This document shows positions 32,639 through 41,981 of a stretch of DNA of 43,133 nt, piece after piece. The position numbers and the translations under genes are program-made. The stretch comes from Mycobacterium colombiense. GTDB taxonomy: Bacteria > Actinomycetota > Actinomycetes > Mycobacteriales > Mycobacteriaceae. The stretch spans positions 1-43,133 of the forward strand of contig NZ_QMEV01000046.1 in NCBI RefSeq assembly GCF_003284935.1, written 5' to 3'. The notes below the pieces were generated by a model, which saw only the letters and a list, made by a program, of their open reading frames with translations, was not told the DNA's origin and did no database searches. Position 1 is the stretch's first letter. Each line of letters starts with the position of its first letter.

Positions 32639-33790
32639 TCAGTCCCGCACGCGGGTGAACCGGTGCAGCAGCCACGCCAGCGGAATCGTCACCACCAGCG
32701 TCGCGACGAACAGGTACAGCATCGGGCCGGTGTAGACCCGCGCACCGACGATGTAGTCCATCGCGAATTCCATGGTGATCAAGTGGATCAGGAAGATCTC
32801 GTAGGAGATCTCCCCCAGCCACACCATCGGCCGGCTGGCCAGGATCCGCGAATACCAGCCCTGGGCGCCGGGAGCGCCGCCGAGGGCCAGCGGTGCCACC
32901 GCGAGCGCGGCGATGACGGCGTAGAAGCACGTCTTGAACAACGCCTCGCTCAGCGTCGCCGGGGACGTCGTGGGCGCGCCGGCGATGGGCGTGGACACGA
33001 TGAAATAGCAGATGACCGCCAGCGGGATGGCCACGAACCCGTAGCCACGCACCCCCATCTCCTGCAGCACGGTCAGGATCATGCCGCCGAGGAACCACGC
33101 CAGATAGGTGGGCAACCACAGCCGCGCCCCGTCGGGAAACCAGTGATCGGTGTGCACCAGCACCAACCAGGCCGGGCTGATCAACAGCAGACCCGCCAGG
33201 GCGCCCAGCACCAGTTTCGGCTGCCATTGCCGCCGGCAGATCACCACCAGCAGCAGGTAGGCCAGCAGCGGCAGGATGACGTAGAACGAGCCCTCCACCG
33301 CCAGGCTCCACATCTGGGTCAGCCCTTGGTGCAGATACTTGCCCAGGTAGCCGTTGCAGTAGATCTGCGTCAGCGTCAGGTTGCGCGCCAGCCCCAGCCA
33401 GCTGTGGCCGGGGTTGGGCCCCGCGTCGCGGAAGTGGTAGAGGACGTAGGCGAACAACACCGTGATGACGTAGGCGGGCATGATGCGCCGAACCCGGTGC
33501 CACGCATAGCGACTCAGCGACGGCGGCGGACCGCCTTTCGCCGACGCCTTCACCCACGGGCGGAACAACAGATAGCCGGAGAGCACGAAGAAGATCGGCA
33601 CACCGATTTCCATCCGGGAACCGACCAGACCCCAATAGCCGTGCGTGTATTTGCCGGTGGTGTAGGCCGCGTGGGTCCCGACGACGAGGAGCGCGGCGAC
33701 CGCGCGGATCCCGGTCAGCGAGGCGACCCGATCGACGCGAGAGGTCTGCTCCAGGCCGCCCTGGGCGTCCTGCTCCTCGGACAGCGTCAT
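32639..33790 (-). CDS. membrane acyltransferase 3 family protein (Rv1254-like)
   Basis: 383 residues from ATG 33790, which overlaps the deaD stop as ATGA (33787-33790). It has about ten hydrophobic helices. The family's N-terminal RVASLTGIRAVAALLVVGTHAAY contains the conserved histidine of acyltransferase 3 enzymes, and VPIFFVLSGYLLFRPW is the second hallmark. Such enzymes move acyl groups (often acetyl or succinyl) onto sugars, lipids or peptidoglycan at the membrane. The acceptor is unknown. Length equals that recalled for Rv1254. It appears co-translated with the RNA helicase gene, a functionally odd pairing that M. tuberculosis shares. Confidence 0.92.
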   Translation of the reverse strand: MTLSEEQDAQGGLEQTSRVDRVASLTGIRAVAALLVVGTHAAYTTGKYTHGYWGLVGSRMEIGVPIFFVLSGYLLFRPWVKASAKGGPPPSLSRYAWHRVRRIMPAYVITVLFAYVLYHFRDAGPNPGHSWLGLARNLTLTQIYCNGYLGKYLHQGLTQMWSLAVEGSFYVILPLLAYLLLVVICRRQWQPKLVLGALAGLLLISPAWLVLVHTDHWFPDGARLWLPTYLAWFLGGMILTVLQEMGVRGYGFVAIPLAVICYFIVSTPIAGAPTTSPATLSEALFKTCFYAVIAALAVAPLALGGAPGAQGWYSRILASRPMVWLGEISYEIFLIHLITMEFAMDYIVGARVYTGPMLYLFVATLVVTIPLAWLLHRFTRVRD

Positions 33791-35487
33791 CCGTCGTGTT
33801 TCCTGCGCGGCTTCCCACCGTCTCGGCTGCGCGGCTTGGCGGACGAGCGTTCCGGTTGCAAGTTGATCAGTACCCCCGAGATACGGGTGTGCTCAAGGCG
33901 TTTGAAAGTCGACTTGGGCAACTTGGCCGGCAATTCCACCAGGGAGAAATCCGGCCCGATCGCGATGTGTCCGAAATCGCTGCGATGCAGCCCGCCCTCG
34001 TTGGCGATGGCGCCGACGATCGCGCCGGGGCCGATCTTGTGCCGCTTGCCCACCGCGATGCGATAGGTCGCGAACGGCTTTGCATTCCTTGGCCTTTCGG
34101 GACGGTCGCGACGTTCGGTGCCCCGCTCTCGCCGCTCCGGGGGCGGTTCGGGCGCCATCAGGAATTCCTCGCCGTCGCGGGATTGCAGCGCCAGCGCGGC
34201 GGCGATGTCGGCCATCGGGGTGTCGTGCTCGCGTTCGTAGTCCTGAACCAGCTTGCGGAACAGGTCGATTCCGGGCGAGCCGAGCGCGGTGGTGATGGAA
34301 TCGGCGAACTTGGCCACCCGCTGGGCGTTGACGTCCTCGACGGTGGGCAATTCGGTCTCGGTGAGCGTTTGGCGCGTCGCCTTCTCGATCGCCTTGAGCA
34401 GGTGGCGCTCGCGCGGGGAGACGAACAGCAGCGCGGTTCCCGACCGCCCCGCCCGGCCGGTGCGCCCGATCCGGTGCACGTACGACTCGGTGTCGTGCGG
34501 GATGTCGTAGTTGAGCACGTGCGAGATTCGCTCCACGTCCAGCCCGCGCGCGGCCACGTCGGTGGCGACCAGGATGTCGATGCTGCCCTCCTTCAGGGCG
34601 GCAACGGTCCGCTCGCGTTGGCCCTGCGGGATGTCTCCGTTGATGGCGGCCGCGGAAAAACCTCGGGCCCTGAGCTTTTCGGCGACTTCCTCGGTGGCCT
34701 GTTTGGTTCGGACGAACACGATCATGGCCTCGAACGGCTCGACTTCCAGCACCCGCGTCAGCGCGTCCATCTTGCGCGGGCCGGCGACCTGGATGTAGCG
34801 CTGCGAAATGTTCTCGGCGGTAGCGGTTTTCGCTTTGGTGCTGACCTCGAGCGGATCGTGCAAGTACTTGGTGGTGATCTTGCGGATCGCGGGCGGCATG
34901 GTCGCGGAGAACAGCGCCACCTGCTTGTACTCCGGGGTCTCGGACAGGATGCGGTCGACTTCTTCGGCGAAGCCCATGGTGAGCATCTCGTCGGCCTCGT
35001 CGAGCACCAGGTAGTCGACGTGGGACAGATCCAGGGTGCCGCGCTCGAGGTGGTCGATCACCCGGCCCGGTGTGCCGACCACCACGTGGGCGCCGCGGCG
35101 TAGCCCGGCCAGCTGCACGCCGTAGGACGAGCCGCCATAGATCGGCAGCACGTTGATCTTGGGCAGGTGAGCTCCGTACCGGCTGAACGCCTCGGCCACC
35201 TGCAGGGCGAGTTCCCGGGTCGGGGCGAGCACCAGCGCCTGGGTGGCGGTGCTGGTGACGTCGATCTTGGACAGGATTGGGATCGCGAACGCGGCGGTCT
35301 TGCCGGTGCCGGTCTGGGCCAGCCCGACGACGTCGGAGCCCGCCATCAGCGCCGGGATGGTCGCGGCCTGGATGCCGGTGGGCGATTCGTAGCCGACGTC
35401 GGCGATCGCCCGCAGGACCAAGGGATTGATCTGCAGGTCGGCAAACGTCGGTGAGGCAGCTTCAGTCGAGCTGTCCGGGTGGGTCAT
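33787..35487 (-). CDS. deaD: DEAD-box RNA helicase DeaD/CsdA
   Basis: 566 residues from ATG 35487. Helicase motifs in order: Q motif region (FADLQINPLVLRAI... PTGIQAATIP), I AQTGTGKTAAF, Ia PTRELALQ, TPGR, II LVLDEADEML, III SATMP, IV IVFVRTKQ, V ATDVAARGLDV, VI HRIGRTGRAGR. After the two RecA domains comes a C-terminal CsdA/DbpA-type RNA-binding domain (TYRIAVGKRHKIGPGAIVGAIANEGGLHRSDFGHIAIGP). It unwinds short RNA duplexes in ribosome assembly and mRNA decay, often at low temperature. No Shine-Dalgarno sequence precedes the ATG, but TAGACT lies ten bases upstream, suggesting a very short leader. Upstream are two tandem hairpin repeats. Confidence 0.95.
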   Translation of the reverse strand: MTHPDSSTEAASPTFADLQINPLVLRAIADVGYESPTGIQAATIPALMAGSDVVGLAQTGTGKTAAFAIPILSKIDVTSTATQALVLAPTRELALQVAEAFSRYGAHLPKINVLPIYGGSSYGVQLAGLRRGAHVVVGTPGRVIDHLERGTLDLSHVDYLVLDEADEMLTMGFAEEVDRILSETPEYKQVALFSATMPPAIRKITTKYLHDPLEVSTKAKTATAENISQRYIQVAGPRKMDALTRVLEVEPFEAMIVFVRTKQATEEVAEKLRARGFSAAAINGDIPQGQRERTVAALKEGSIDILVATDVAARGLDVERISHVLNYDIPHDTESYVHRIGRTGRAGRSGTALLFVSPRERHLLKAIEKATRQTLTETELPTVEDVNAQRVAKFADSITTALGSPGIDLFRKLVQDYEREHDTPMADIAAALALQSRDGEEFLMAPEPPPERRERGTERRDRPERPRNAKPFATYRIAVGKRHKIGPGAIVGAIANEGGLHRSDFGHIAIGPDFSLVELPAKLPKSTFKRLEHTRISGVLINLQPERSSAKPRSRDGGKPRRKHDG

Positions 35488-35502
35488 CGTCCAAGGAGTC
35501 TA

Positions 35503-35591
35503 GTGGTGATCGCGAGCTCAGCGGACGCTGAGCGGTGCGGGTCACCACCCGAAGGCCCCGTGGTGATCGCGAGCTCAGCGGACGCTGAGCG
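35503..35591. repeat. two direct 32-bp repeats, each with a hairpin
   Basis: Identical 32-base copies lie at 35503-35534 and 35560-35591, 25 bases apart, in the space between divergent deaD and lprE. Each contains the near-continuous inverted repeat CTCAGCG-GA-CGCTGAG and a GAGCTC palindrome. A further CGCTGAGCGTGATCGCC remnant follows the second copy. They may be transcription stops, a regulatory element for deaD, or copies of a dispersed mycobacterial repeat. Confidence 0.75.
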
Positions 35592-35666
35592 CTGAGCGTG
35601 ATCGCCGTTGGACGCGCGGGGTGATCATCCGCACACCCGGCCATGCCTGCCACGGCCGCGCACCGG

Positions 35667-36272
35667 ATGACGGTACGGTCCCGAGATGTGTGGTCGCTGC
35701 CTTGCCGTACCGAGCCACTGACCGGCTCGGTCGCCGTCGCCCTAATCGCCTTCACGCTGTCCGGCTGCGGTTCGGGAGACTCCACCGTCGCCAAGACGCC
35801 GCCGCCCAGGTCGACGTCGGAGACCGCGTCGATCACGGCTCCGGCCATCCCGTCGGCGGCCGCCCAGCCCGGTAACGCCCCGCCGACCGACCCCTGCGCG
35901 GTCAACCTCGCCTCGCCCACCATCGCGAAGGTGGTCTCCGAGCTGCCCCGCGACCCGCGCAGCCAGCAGCCCTGGAACCCCGAACCGCTGGCCGGCAACT
36001 ACAACCAGTGCGCGCAGCTATCGGCGGTCATCATCAAGGCCAACACCAACGCGGTCAGTCCGACCACCCGCGCGGTGCTGTTTCATCTCGGCCAGTTCAT
36101 TCCGCAGGGCGTGCCCGACACCTACGGTTTCAACGGCATCGACCCGGCGCAAACCACGGGCGACACGGTGGCCCTCACCTACCCCAGCGGGATCAACGGC
36201 CTGAACACCAATGTGAAATTCCACTGGAACGGCAACGCGGTCGAACTCATCGGCAACACGCCCGCGCACTGA
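35667..36272 (+). CDS. lprE: lipoprotein LprE
   Basis: 201 residues from ATG 35667; an in-frame ATG at 35643 and GTG at 35688 are alternatives, and no start has a clear ribosome binding site. The hydrophobic segment VAVALIAFTLSGC ends in a lipobox, so the protein is lipidated and exported. The following 50 residues are Pro/Thr/Ser-rich, then a conserved domain begins (DPCAVNLASPTIAKVVSELPRDPRS... NQCAQLSAVIIKANT... GVPDTYGFNGID... ELIGNTPA) that matches M. tuberculosis LprE (Rv1252c). The two cysteines could form a disulfide. LprE in M. tuberculosis is associated with host-response modulation; the molecular role is unknown. Confidence 0.88.
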   Translation: MTVRSRDVWSLPCRTEPLTGSVAVALIAFTLSGCGSGDSTVAKTPPPRSTSETASITAPAIPSAAAQPGNAPPTDPCAVNLASPTIAKVVSELPRDPRSQQPWNPEPLAGNYNQCAQLSAVIIKANTNAVSPTTRAVLFHLGQFIPQGVPDTYGFNGIDPAQTTGDTVALTYPSGINGLNTNVKFHWNGNAVELIGNTPAH

Positions 36273-36332
36273 TCCGGGGCGCGCCCGCCCGGCGCGACCG
36301 CCATGTCGGGGCGCTGGCCTACTGTGGCTCCA

Positions 36333-39300
36333 GTGTTGGTCTCCGGCGACAGCATCGTTTACAGCGCATCGGATCTGGCCGCCGCCGCCCGTTGCGAATA
36401 CGCGCTGCTGCGGGATTTCGACGCGAAGCTGGGCCGCGGACCCGCGGTCACCGTCGAGGACGAACTGCTCACGCGGACGGCCGCCCTCGGTAGCGAACAC
36501 GAGCGGCGCGAACTGGCCTCGCTGCGCGACCGGTTCGGGCAGGCCGTCGCGATCATCGGCCGACCCGCCTATACGCCCGCCGGCCTGACGGCGGCCGCCG
36601 ACGCCACCCGGCGGGCCGTCGCCGACCGCGCGCCCGTGATCTATCAAGCCGCCATGTTCGACGGCCGCTTCGTCGGCTTCGCCGATTTTCTGGTCCGCGA
36701 CGGCGAGCGGTATCGGGTCGTGGACACCAAACTGGCCCGCTCGGCCAAGGTCACCGCGCTGTTGCAGGTGGCCGCCTACGCCGACGCGCTGGGCGCCTCG
36801 GGCGTCCCGGTCGCCCCGGAGGCCGAACTGCGGCTGGGCGACGGGACCGCGGTGCACCACCGCGTCTGCGATCTGATCCCCGTCTACCGCTCCCAGCGCG
36901 CCCGGCTGCAGCGCCTCCTCGACGACCACTACGCCGGCGGCGCGGCGGTGCGCTGGGACGACGAGGGCGTGGCCGCCTGCTTTCACTGCCCGTTGTGCCT
37001 CGAACAGCTGCGGGCCGCCGACGACGTGCTCCTGGTCGCCGGCCTGCGAGTGAGCCAGCGCGACAAGCTCTTTGACGCGGGCATCAGCACGGTCGCCGAG
37101 CTGGCCGAGCATCGCGGGGCCGTGCCCGGCCTGGCGGGCGGCGTGCTGGACAAACTGACCATCCAGGCGAAACTGCAAGTACGCCAACGTGAAACCGGTG
37201 TCCCCCAGGTCGAGGTGATCGACCCGCAACCGCTGGCCCTGCTGCCCGAGCCCGACCCGGGAGACCTGTTCTACGACTTCGAGGGCGACCCGCTGTGGAC
37301 CACCGACGGTCGCGACTGGGGGCTGGAATACCTGTTCGGGGTGCTGGAAGCCGGGCCGACGGGCAAGTTCCGCCCGCTGTGGGCGCACGACCGGGCCGAC
37401 GAACGCAAGGCCCTGATCGACTTCTTGGCGCTGGTGGCCAAGCGCCGCAAGCGCCGCCCCAACATGCACATCTACCACTACGCGCCCTACGAGAAGACCG
37501 CCTTGCTGCGACTCGCCGGGCGCTACGGTGTGGGCGAAGACGAAGTCGACGAACTGCTGCGCAGCGGCACGCTAGTGGACCTTTACCCGTTGGTGCGCAG
37601 GAGCATTCGGGTTGGCGCGGAGTCGTTCAGCCTCAAGGCGCTCGAGCCGCTCTACATGGGCGCCCAACTGCGCGCCGGCGACGTGACCACGGCCACCGGG
37701 TCGATCACCTCCTACGCCCGGTACTGCGAACTTCAGGAGGACGGGCGCGGCGACGAGGCCGCATCCGTGCTCAAGGAGATCGAGGACTACAACCACTACG
37801 ACTGCCGCTCGACCCAGGAACTGCGGAACTGGCTGATGTTGCGCGCCTACGAATCTGGCGTCGTCCCGATCGGCGCCCAACCGGTGCCCGACGGCAACAC
37901 CGTCGACGACCGCGACCGGCTGGCGGTGACGCTGTCGGCGTTCAGCGGCGCGGCCGGCATCGACGACCGCACCCCGCAGCAGGTCGCGGTGGCGCTGCTG
38001 GCCGCGGCGCGCGGCTACCACCGGCGCGAGGACAAACCGTTCTGGTGGGCGCATTTCGACCGGTTGAACTTCCCCATCGAGGAGTGGGCGGACAACACCG
38101 ACGTGTTCGTCGCCGAGCACGCGTCGGTCAGCGTCGACTGGCACACGCCGCCCCGCGCACGCAAGCCGCAGCGGCGGCTGCGGCTACGCGGTGAGCTGGC
38201 GCGCGGTGACTTGAAGAGCGACGTCTTCGCGCTCTACGACCCCCCGGCGCCGCCCGGCATGAGCGACAACCCGGACCGGCGTGCGGCCGGGCGTGCCTCG
38301 GTCGTCGAGGCCGACGATGTGGCGGTCCCCACCGAAGTGGTGGTTCTCGAACGGGTTGGCAACGACGGCAACACCTTTCACCAACTGCCGTTCGCGCTGA
38401 CTCCCGGTCCGCCCATCCCGACGACGGCCCTGCGCGAGTCGATCGAGGCCACCGCGGCCGCGGCGGCCGGCGGATTGCCGCACCTGCCGCCGACCGCCAT
38501 CGTCGACGTGCTGCTGCGCCGCCCCGCGTGCGCGGCTGCCGCGCGGCGGCGACACCGTCGCCGACATCACCGCGGCGCTACTGGATCTGGATTCGTCGTA
38601 CCTGGCGGTGCACGGGCCGCCCGGTACCGGCAAGACCCACACCGCCGCCCGGGTGATTCACCACCTGGTCACCCAGCGCGGCTGGCGCGTCGGTGTCGTC
38701 GCGCAATCGCACGCCACCGTGGAGAACGTGCTGGACTGCGTGATCGATGCCGGGCTCGATCCGCAACGCATCGCCAAGAAGCGCTACGACCATCGGGCAC
38801 CGCGGTGGCGGGAGATCGACGGCGGCGCGTACGCCGCGTTTCTCGCCGACACGCCGGGGTGTGTGATCGGCGGGACCGCATGGGATTTCGCGAACGCCAA
38901 TCGGATTCCGCCGGGAAGCCTGGACCTGCTGGTCATCGACGAGGCCGGCCAATTCTGTCTGGCCAACACCATCGCCGTGGCCCCAGCCGCCGCCAATCTG
39001 CTGCTGCTCGGCGATCCTCAGCAGTTGCCACAGGTCAGCCAGGGCACGCATCCGGAGCCGGTGGACACCTCGGCGCTGGAGTGGTTGGTCGACGGTCAGC
39101 GCACCCTTCCCGACGAACGCGGGTACTTCCTGGACCTCTCGTATCGGATGCATCCGGCCGTCTGCGCCGCCGTGTCTGCGCTCTCCTACGAGGACAGGCT
39201 GCGCTCCCACGAATGCACCGCCGCCCGCCGCCTCGACGGGTATCCGGCCGGTGTGCAGTTGTTTTCGGTTGAGCACCAAGGCAACTCGACCGAGAGCCCC

Positions 39301-39732
39301 GAGGAGGCAGACGCGATCGTCGCCGAGATCGACCGGTTGCTCGGCGGGTCGTGGACCGACGAAGACGGGACCCGGGCGCTGACCGCGACCGATGTACTGG
39401 TGCTCGCGCCCTACAACGCCCAGGTGGCGCTGCTACGCCGCCGGTTGGCCGCCGCGTCGCTCGACGGGGTGCGGGTGGGGACGGTCGACAAGTTCCAGGG
39501 CGGGCAGGCGCCGGTCGTCTTCATCTCGATGACCGTGTCGTCGATGGATGTGGTGCCCAGGGGAATCTCTTTCCTGCTCAACAGGAATCGGCTCAACGTC
39601 GCGGTAAGCCGGGCTCAGTATGCGGCCGTGATCGTACGCTCGCCGTCGCTGACCGAGTATCTGCCCGCCACACCCGCGGGCCTGATCGACCTGGGCGCCT
39701 TCCTGGCGCTCACCCAGCCGGATCTGCGGTGA
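36333..39732 (+). pseudogene. TM0106-type RecB-like nuclease/helicase (Rv1251c-like), apparent frameshift near 38522
   Basis: GTG 36333 (VLVSGDSIVYSASDL) opens a frame with a Cas4/RecB-like nuclease domain (FDGRFVGFADFLVRDG... YRVVDTKLA, cysteines CFHCPLC) and an RNase H-like domain (LFYDFEGDPLW, YHYAPYEKTAL, YNHYDCRSTQEL). Near 38520 the family sequence moves to the next frame: GDTVADITAALLDLDSSYLAVHGPPGTGKTHTAARV gives Walker A of a superfamily 1 helicase. It continues through LLVIDEAGQF, LLLGDPQQLPQ, LSYRMHP, VGTVDKFQGGQAPVVFISMT and LNVAVSRAQ to TGA 39732. Removing one C from CCCC at 38522-38525 would join the parts as LLRRPRARLPRGGDTV. If real, the helicase is separated from the nuclease; an assembly error is equally possible. 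Convergent with the MFS gene, four bases apart. Confidence 0.87.
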
Positions 39733-39736
39733 CCGG

Positions 39737-41719
39737 CTAACCGGTGGAGGAGTGCCGGCCCGAGCCGGTGGGATCGTCGTCCGGATCGGAGCGGTGATGG
39801 TGACCGCGCAGCGACTCACCATCGGGGAGAAAACGTCCCGCCGCGCCGTTGTGGGGCCGCCGCGGCGGCCGGGTGGGCCGGTCGCCCGGCGCAAGGGGCT
39901 TTGGCGAGCGCCGCACCGCCACCTGGCGGAGGCGCTTGCCGCTATCCACATGAGACCCGTTGTGGGCGTGGCCGATCGGTTGAGCCTGCGCGGCCGGTCC
40001 GCGCCGCGGCACCGCGGTGGACGGGGGGCGCGGGCGTTCGACGGGCCGCCGGGGTGGCTCGGGAACGCGTGTCGGCTCGACGTCGGATTCGCGCACCAAA
40101 ACGAATTCGACGTACTCATCGTCGTCATAGTCGTCGTCGACGACGTCGTCGTCGGCTTGCAGCGCGTCGTCGCCGCCGCTGCCATCGCCCGACCACGGCG
40201 CAAAGCCCACCAGGAACAGCGCGGCGACGATGCCGAACAACGCGATGAACGCCGGCAACAGCACCGATTGCGACATCGCGGCGGCGAACGGGTCGCGCAG
40301 GAATCCGGGCAGCTGCAAACTGAGCGCGTCCTCGCCGACGGCGTCGCCGGACGGCTGGCGCGGCATCTCGGCGGTGATCCGCCAGGTCATGAACGCGGCC
40401 ATGCCGGCGCTGCCGAGCACCGCGCCGAGCTGGCGCACGGAGTTGTACACCGCGGAGCCCGCGCCGGCCAGGTGCGGCGGCAGGTTACGCGTCGCGGTGG
40501 CGGTCAACGGTGACCAAACAAAGGCCATCCCGACGCCCATCGCGAAGAACGGCAGCACCAGCCGCCAGATCGGCGTCGTCGGTGTCATCTCGAAGGTGAT
40601 CCACGTCAGCGCGATGGCCAGCACCGAGAAGCCGAAACCGAGCACGGGCTGCGGATGGTATTTGTCGACGATCCGGCCGACGAACGGTGCGAAGACACCG
40701 TTGGCGATCGCCATCGGCGCGATCAACAAGGCCGAGCGCGTCGGCGAGAGCCCGCACACGGCCTGCGCGTAGAACGTCAGCGGCAGCATCATCGCCGTGG
40801 CGGTGAACGAGACGATGGCCACCCCGACGTTGCACAGGCTGAAATCGCGGTCGCTGAAGATCACCAACGGAATCAGCGGCTCGTGGGCGTTGAGCGACTG
40901 CCAGAACGCGAAGGCCGTCATGAAGCCGACGCCCGCCACGATCAACGCCCAGATCCAGGGCTGCCAGTGCGCGGCCTGCCCCTGCTGCAGCCCGAACACG
41001 ATCAGGAAGATCCCCACCCCGGACAGCGCGACACCGATCAGGTCGAAGCGATGCGACTGGGTGGGCAGCACCGGAATCAGCCAATACGCCAGTCCGAGCC
41101 CGAGGACGCCGATGGGAACGTTGACGAAGAAGATCCACTGCCAGCCCAGCCCGTCGACCAGGACACCGCCGGCCAGCGGGCCCACCAGGCTGGCCACCCC
41201 GGCTGTGGCACCCCACAGGCTCACCGCGACGCCGCGCCGCTCCGCCGGGAAGATCCGGGTGATGGTCGACAAGGTCTGCGGGGTCAGCAGCCCGGCGCCG
41301 ACACCCTGCACGACGCGCGCCGCGATCAGCATGGCGGCGCTGCCGGCCAGCCCGCACCACACCGAGGAGGCGGTGAACACCACCAGGCCGATCAGGTAGA
41401 GATTCTTGGGTCCGAACCGGTCGCCCAGGCGCCCGGCCACCAGCAACACGACCGCATAACCCAGCAGGTAGGCGCTGGTCACCCAGACCACGGTGTCGTA
41501 GCCGATGCGCAGGCTGCCCATGATGGTCGGGTTGGCGATGGCGACGATGGTCGAGTCGACCATGATCATGAAAAAGCCGATCATCATCGCCCACAGCGGG
41601 TTCCAGGGGTTCCGCGACTGCGGTGAGCTCCGGGTGAGAAAGTCCCAGCGGTGGGCGGTCTGGGGCGACGCCGATCGCGCGCGCCCTCCCCCGGGCGCGC
41701 GGGGCGTAGCCGTGGTCAT
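39737..41719 (-). CDS. MFS drug:H+ antiporter, 14-helix DHA2 type (Rv1250-like)
   Basis: 660 residues from ATG 41719, preceded by GAGGTGGGG. The 14-helix DHA2/EmrB pattern is visible: WAMMIGFFMIMVDSTIVAIANPTIM (motif D1 with D and T), GRLGDRFGPKNLYLIG (motif A), RVVQGVGAGLLTPQTLSTI and GPLAGGVLVDGLGWQWIFFVNVPIG (motif C). Such pumps export drugs or lipids using the proton gradient. The membrane part ends about residue 505; the last 150 residues are a hydrophilic tail, first acidic (DDDVVDDDYDDDEYVEFVLVRE), then Arg/Pro-rich. M. tuberculosis Rv1250 also has an acidic segment but a shorter end. Substrate unknown. Confidence 0.93.
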   Translation of the reverse strand: MTTATPRAPGGGRARSASPQTAHRWDFLTRSSPQSRNPWNPLWAMMIGFFMIMVDSTIVAIANPTIMGSLRIGYDTVVWVTSAYLLGYAVVLLVAGRLGDRFGPKNLYLIGLVVFTASSVWCGLAGSAAMLIAARVVQGVGAGLLTPQTLSTITRIFPAERRGVAVSLWGATAGVASLVGPLAGGVLVDGLGWQWIFFVNVPIGVLGLGLAYWLIPVLPTQSHRFDLIGVALSGVGIFLIVFGLQQGQAAHWQPWIWALIVAGVGFMTAFAFWQSLNAHEPLIPLVIFSDRDFSLCNVGVAIVSFTATAMMLPLTFYAQAVCGLSPTRSALLIAPMAIANGVFAPFVGRIVDKYHPQPVLGFGFSVLAIALTWITFEMTPTTPIWRLVLPFFAMGVGMAFVWSPLTATATRNLPPHLAGAGSAVYNSVRQLGAVLGSAGMAAFMTWRITAEMPRQPSGDAVGEDALSLQLPGFLRDPFAAAMSQSVLLPAFIALFGIVAALFLVGFAPWSGDGSGGDDALQADDDVVDDDYDDDEYVEFVLVRESDVEPTRVPEPPRRPVERPRPPSTAVPRRGPAAQAQPIGHAHNGSHVDSGKRLRQVAVRRSPKPLAPGDRPTRPPRRPHNGAAGRFLPDGESLRGHHHRSDPDDDPTGSGRHSSTG

Positions 41720-41942
41720 CCACCCCACCTCGTTCCGCTCCCGACGACGCTGTTCAGCCGTCTCGGCCGCGTCTGATCGACCGGACCAGCCCACGCAGGT
41801 GATACCCGGCGGGTAACAGCATGGGACCGAGAAACGGCAGGGACCGTCGCAGACATCCAGCCTGCATTATTCCCGGTGAGGCAATAGGCCGGCGGCCGAG
41901 GATGGGATCGGCGGGCATAACGCGTCAGGATTCGCCGCGGGC

Positions 41943-41962
41943 GCGTTAGCCTGAATTAACGC
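41943..41962. promoter_or_regulatory. inverted repeat GCGTTA-N8-TAACGC over a possible -10 box
   Basis: A perfect 6-bp inverted repeat with an eight-base spacer overlaps TAGCCT (41947-41952), a TANNNT-type -10 candidate, 30 bases upstream of ATG 41982. The arrangement suits an operator, in the 262-base space between the divergent MFS and membrane-protein genes. Confidence 0.4.
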
Positions 41963-41981
41963 CATTTGCAGGAGAGACAAT

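Noticed and set aside
35462..35998. Minus-strand open frame covering the 32-bp repeats
   Set aside because: Its repeated protein segment (AQRPLSSRSP twice) only mirrors the DNA repeat, and the frame lies antisense to lprE.
36333..39732. Cas4-like nuclease domain considered as part of a CRISPR system
   Set aside because: The architecture (RecB-like, RNase H-like, superfamily 1 helicase) is the chromosomal Rv1251c/TM0106 type, it sits in conserved synteny, and no cas genes or repeats are nearby.
40655..41626. Plus-strand open frame opposite the MFS transporter
   Set aside because: Gln/His/Arg-rich antisense shadow; the minus strand shows perfect MFS motifs.
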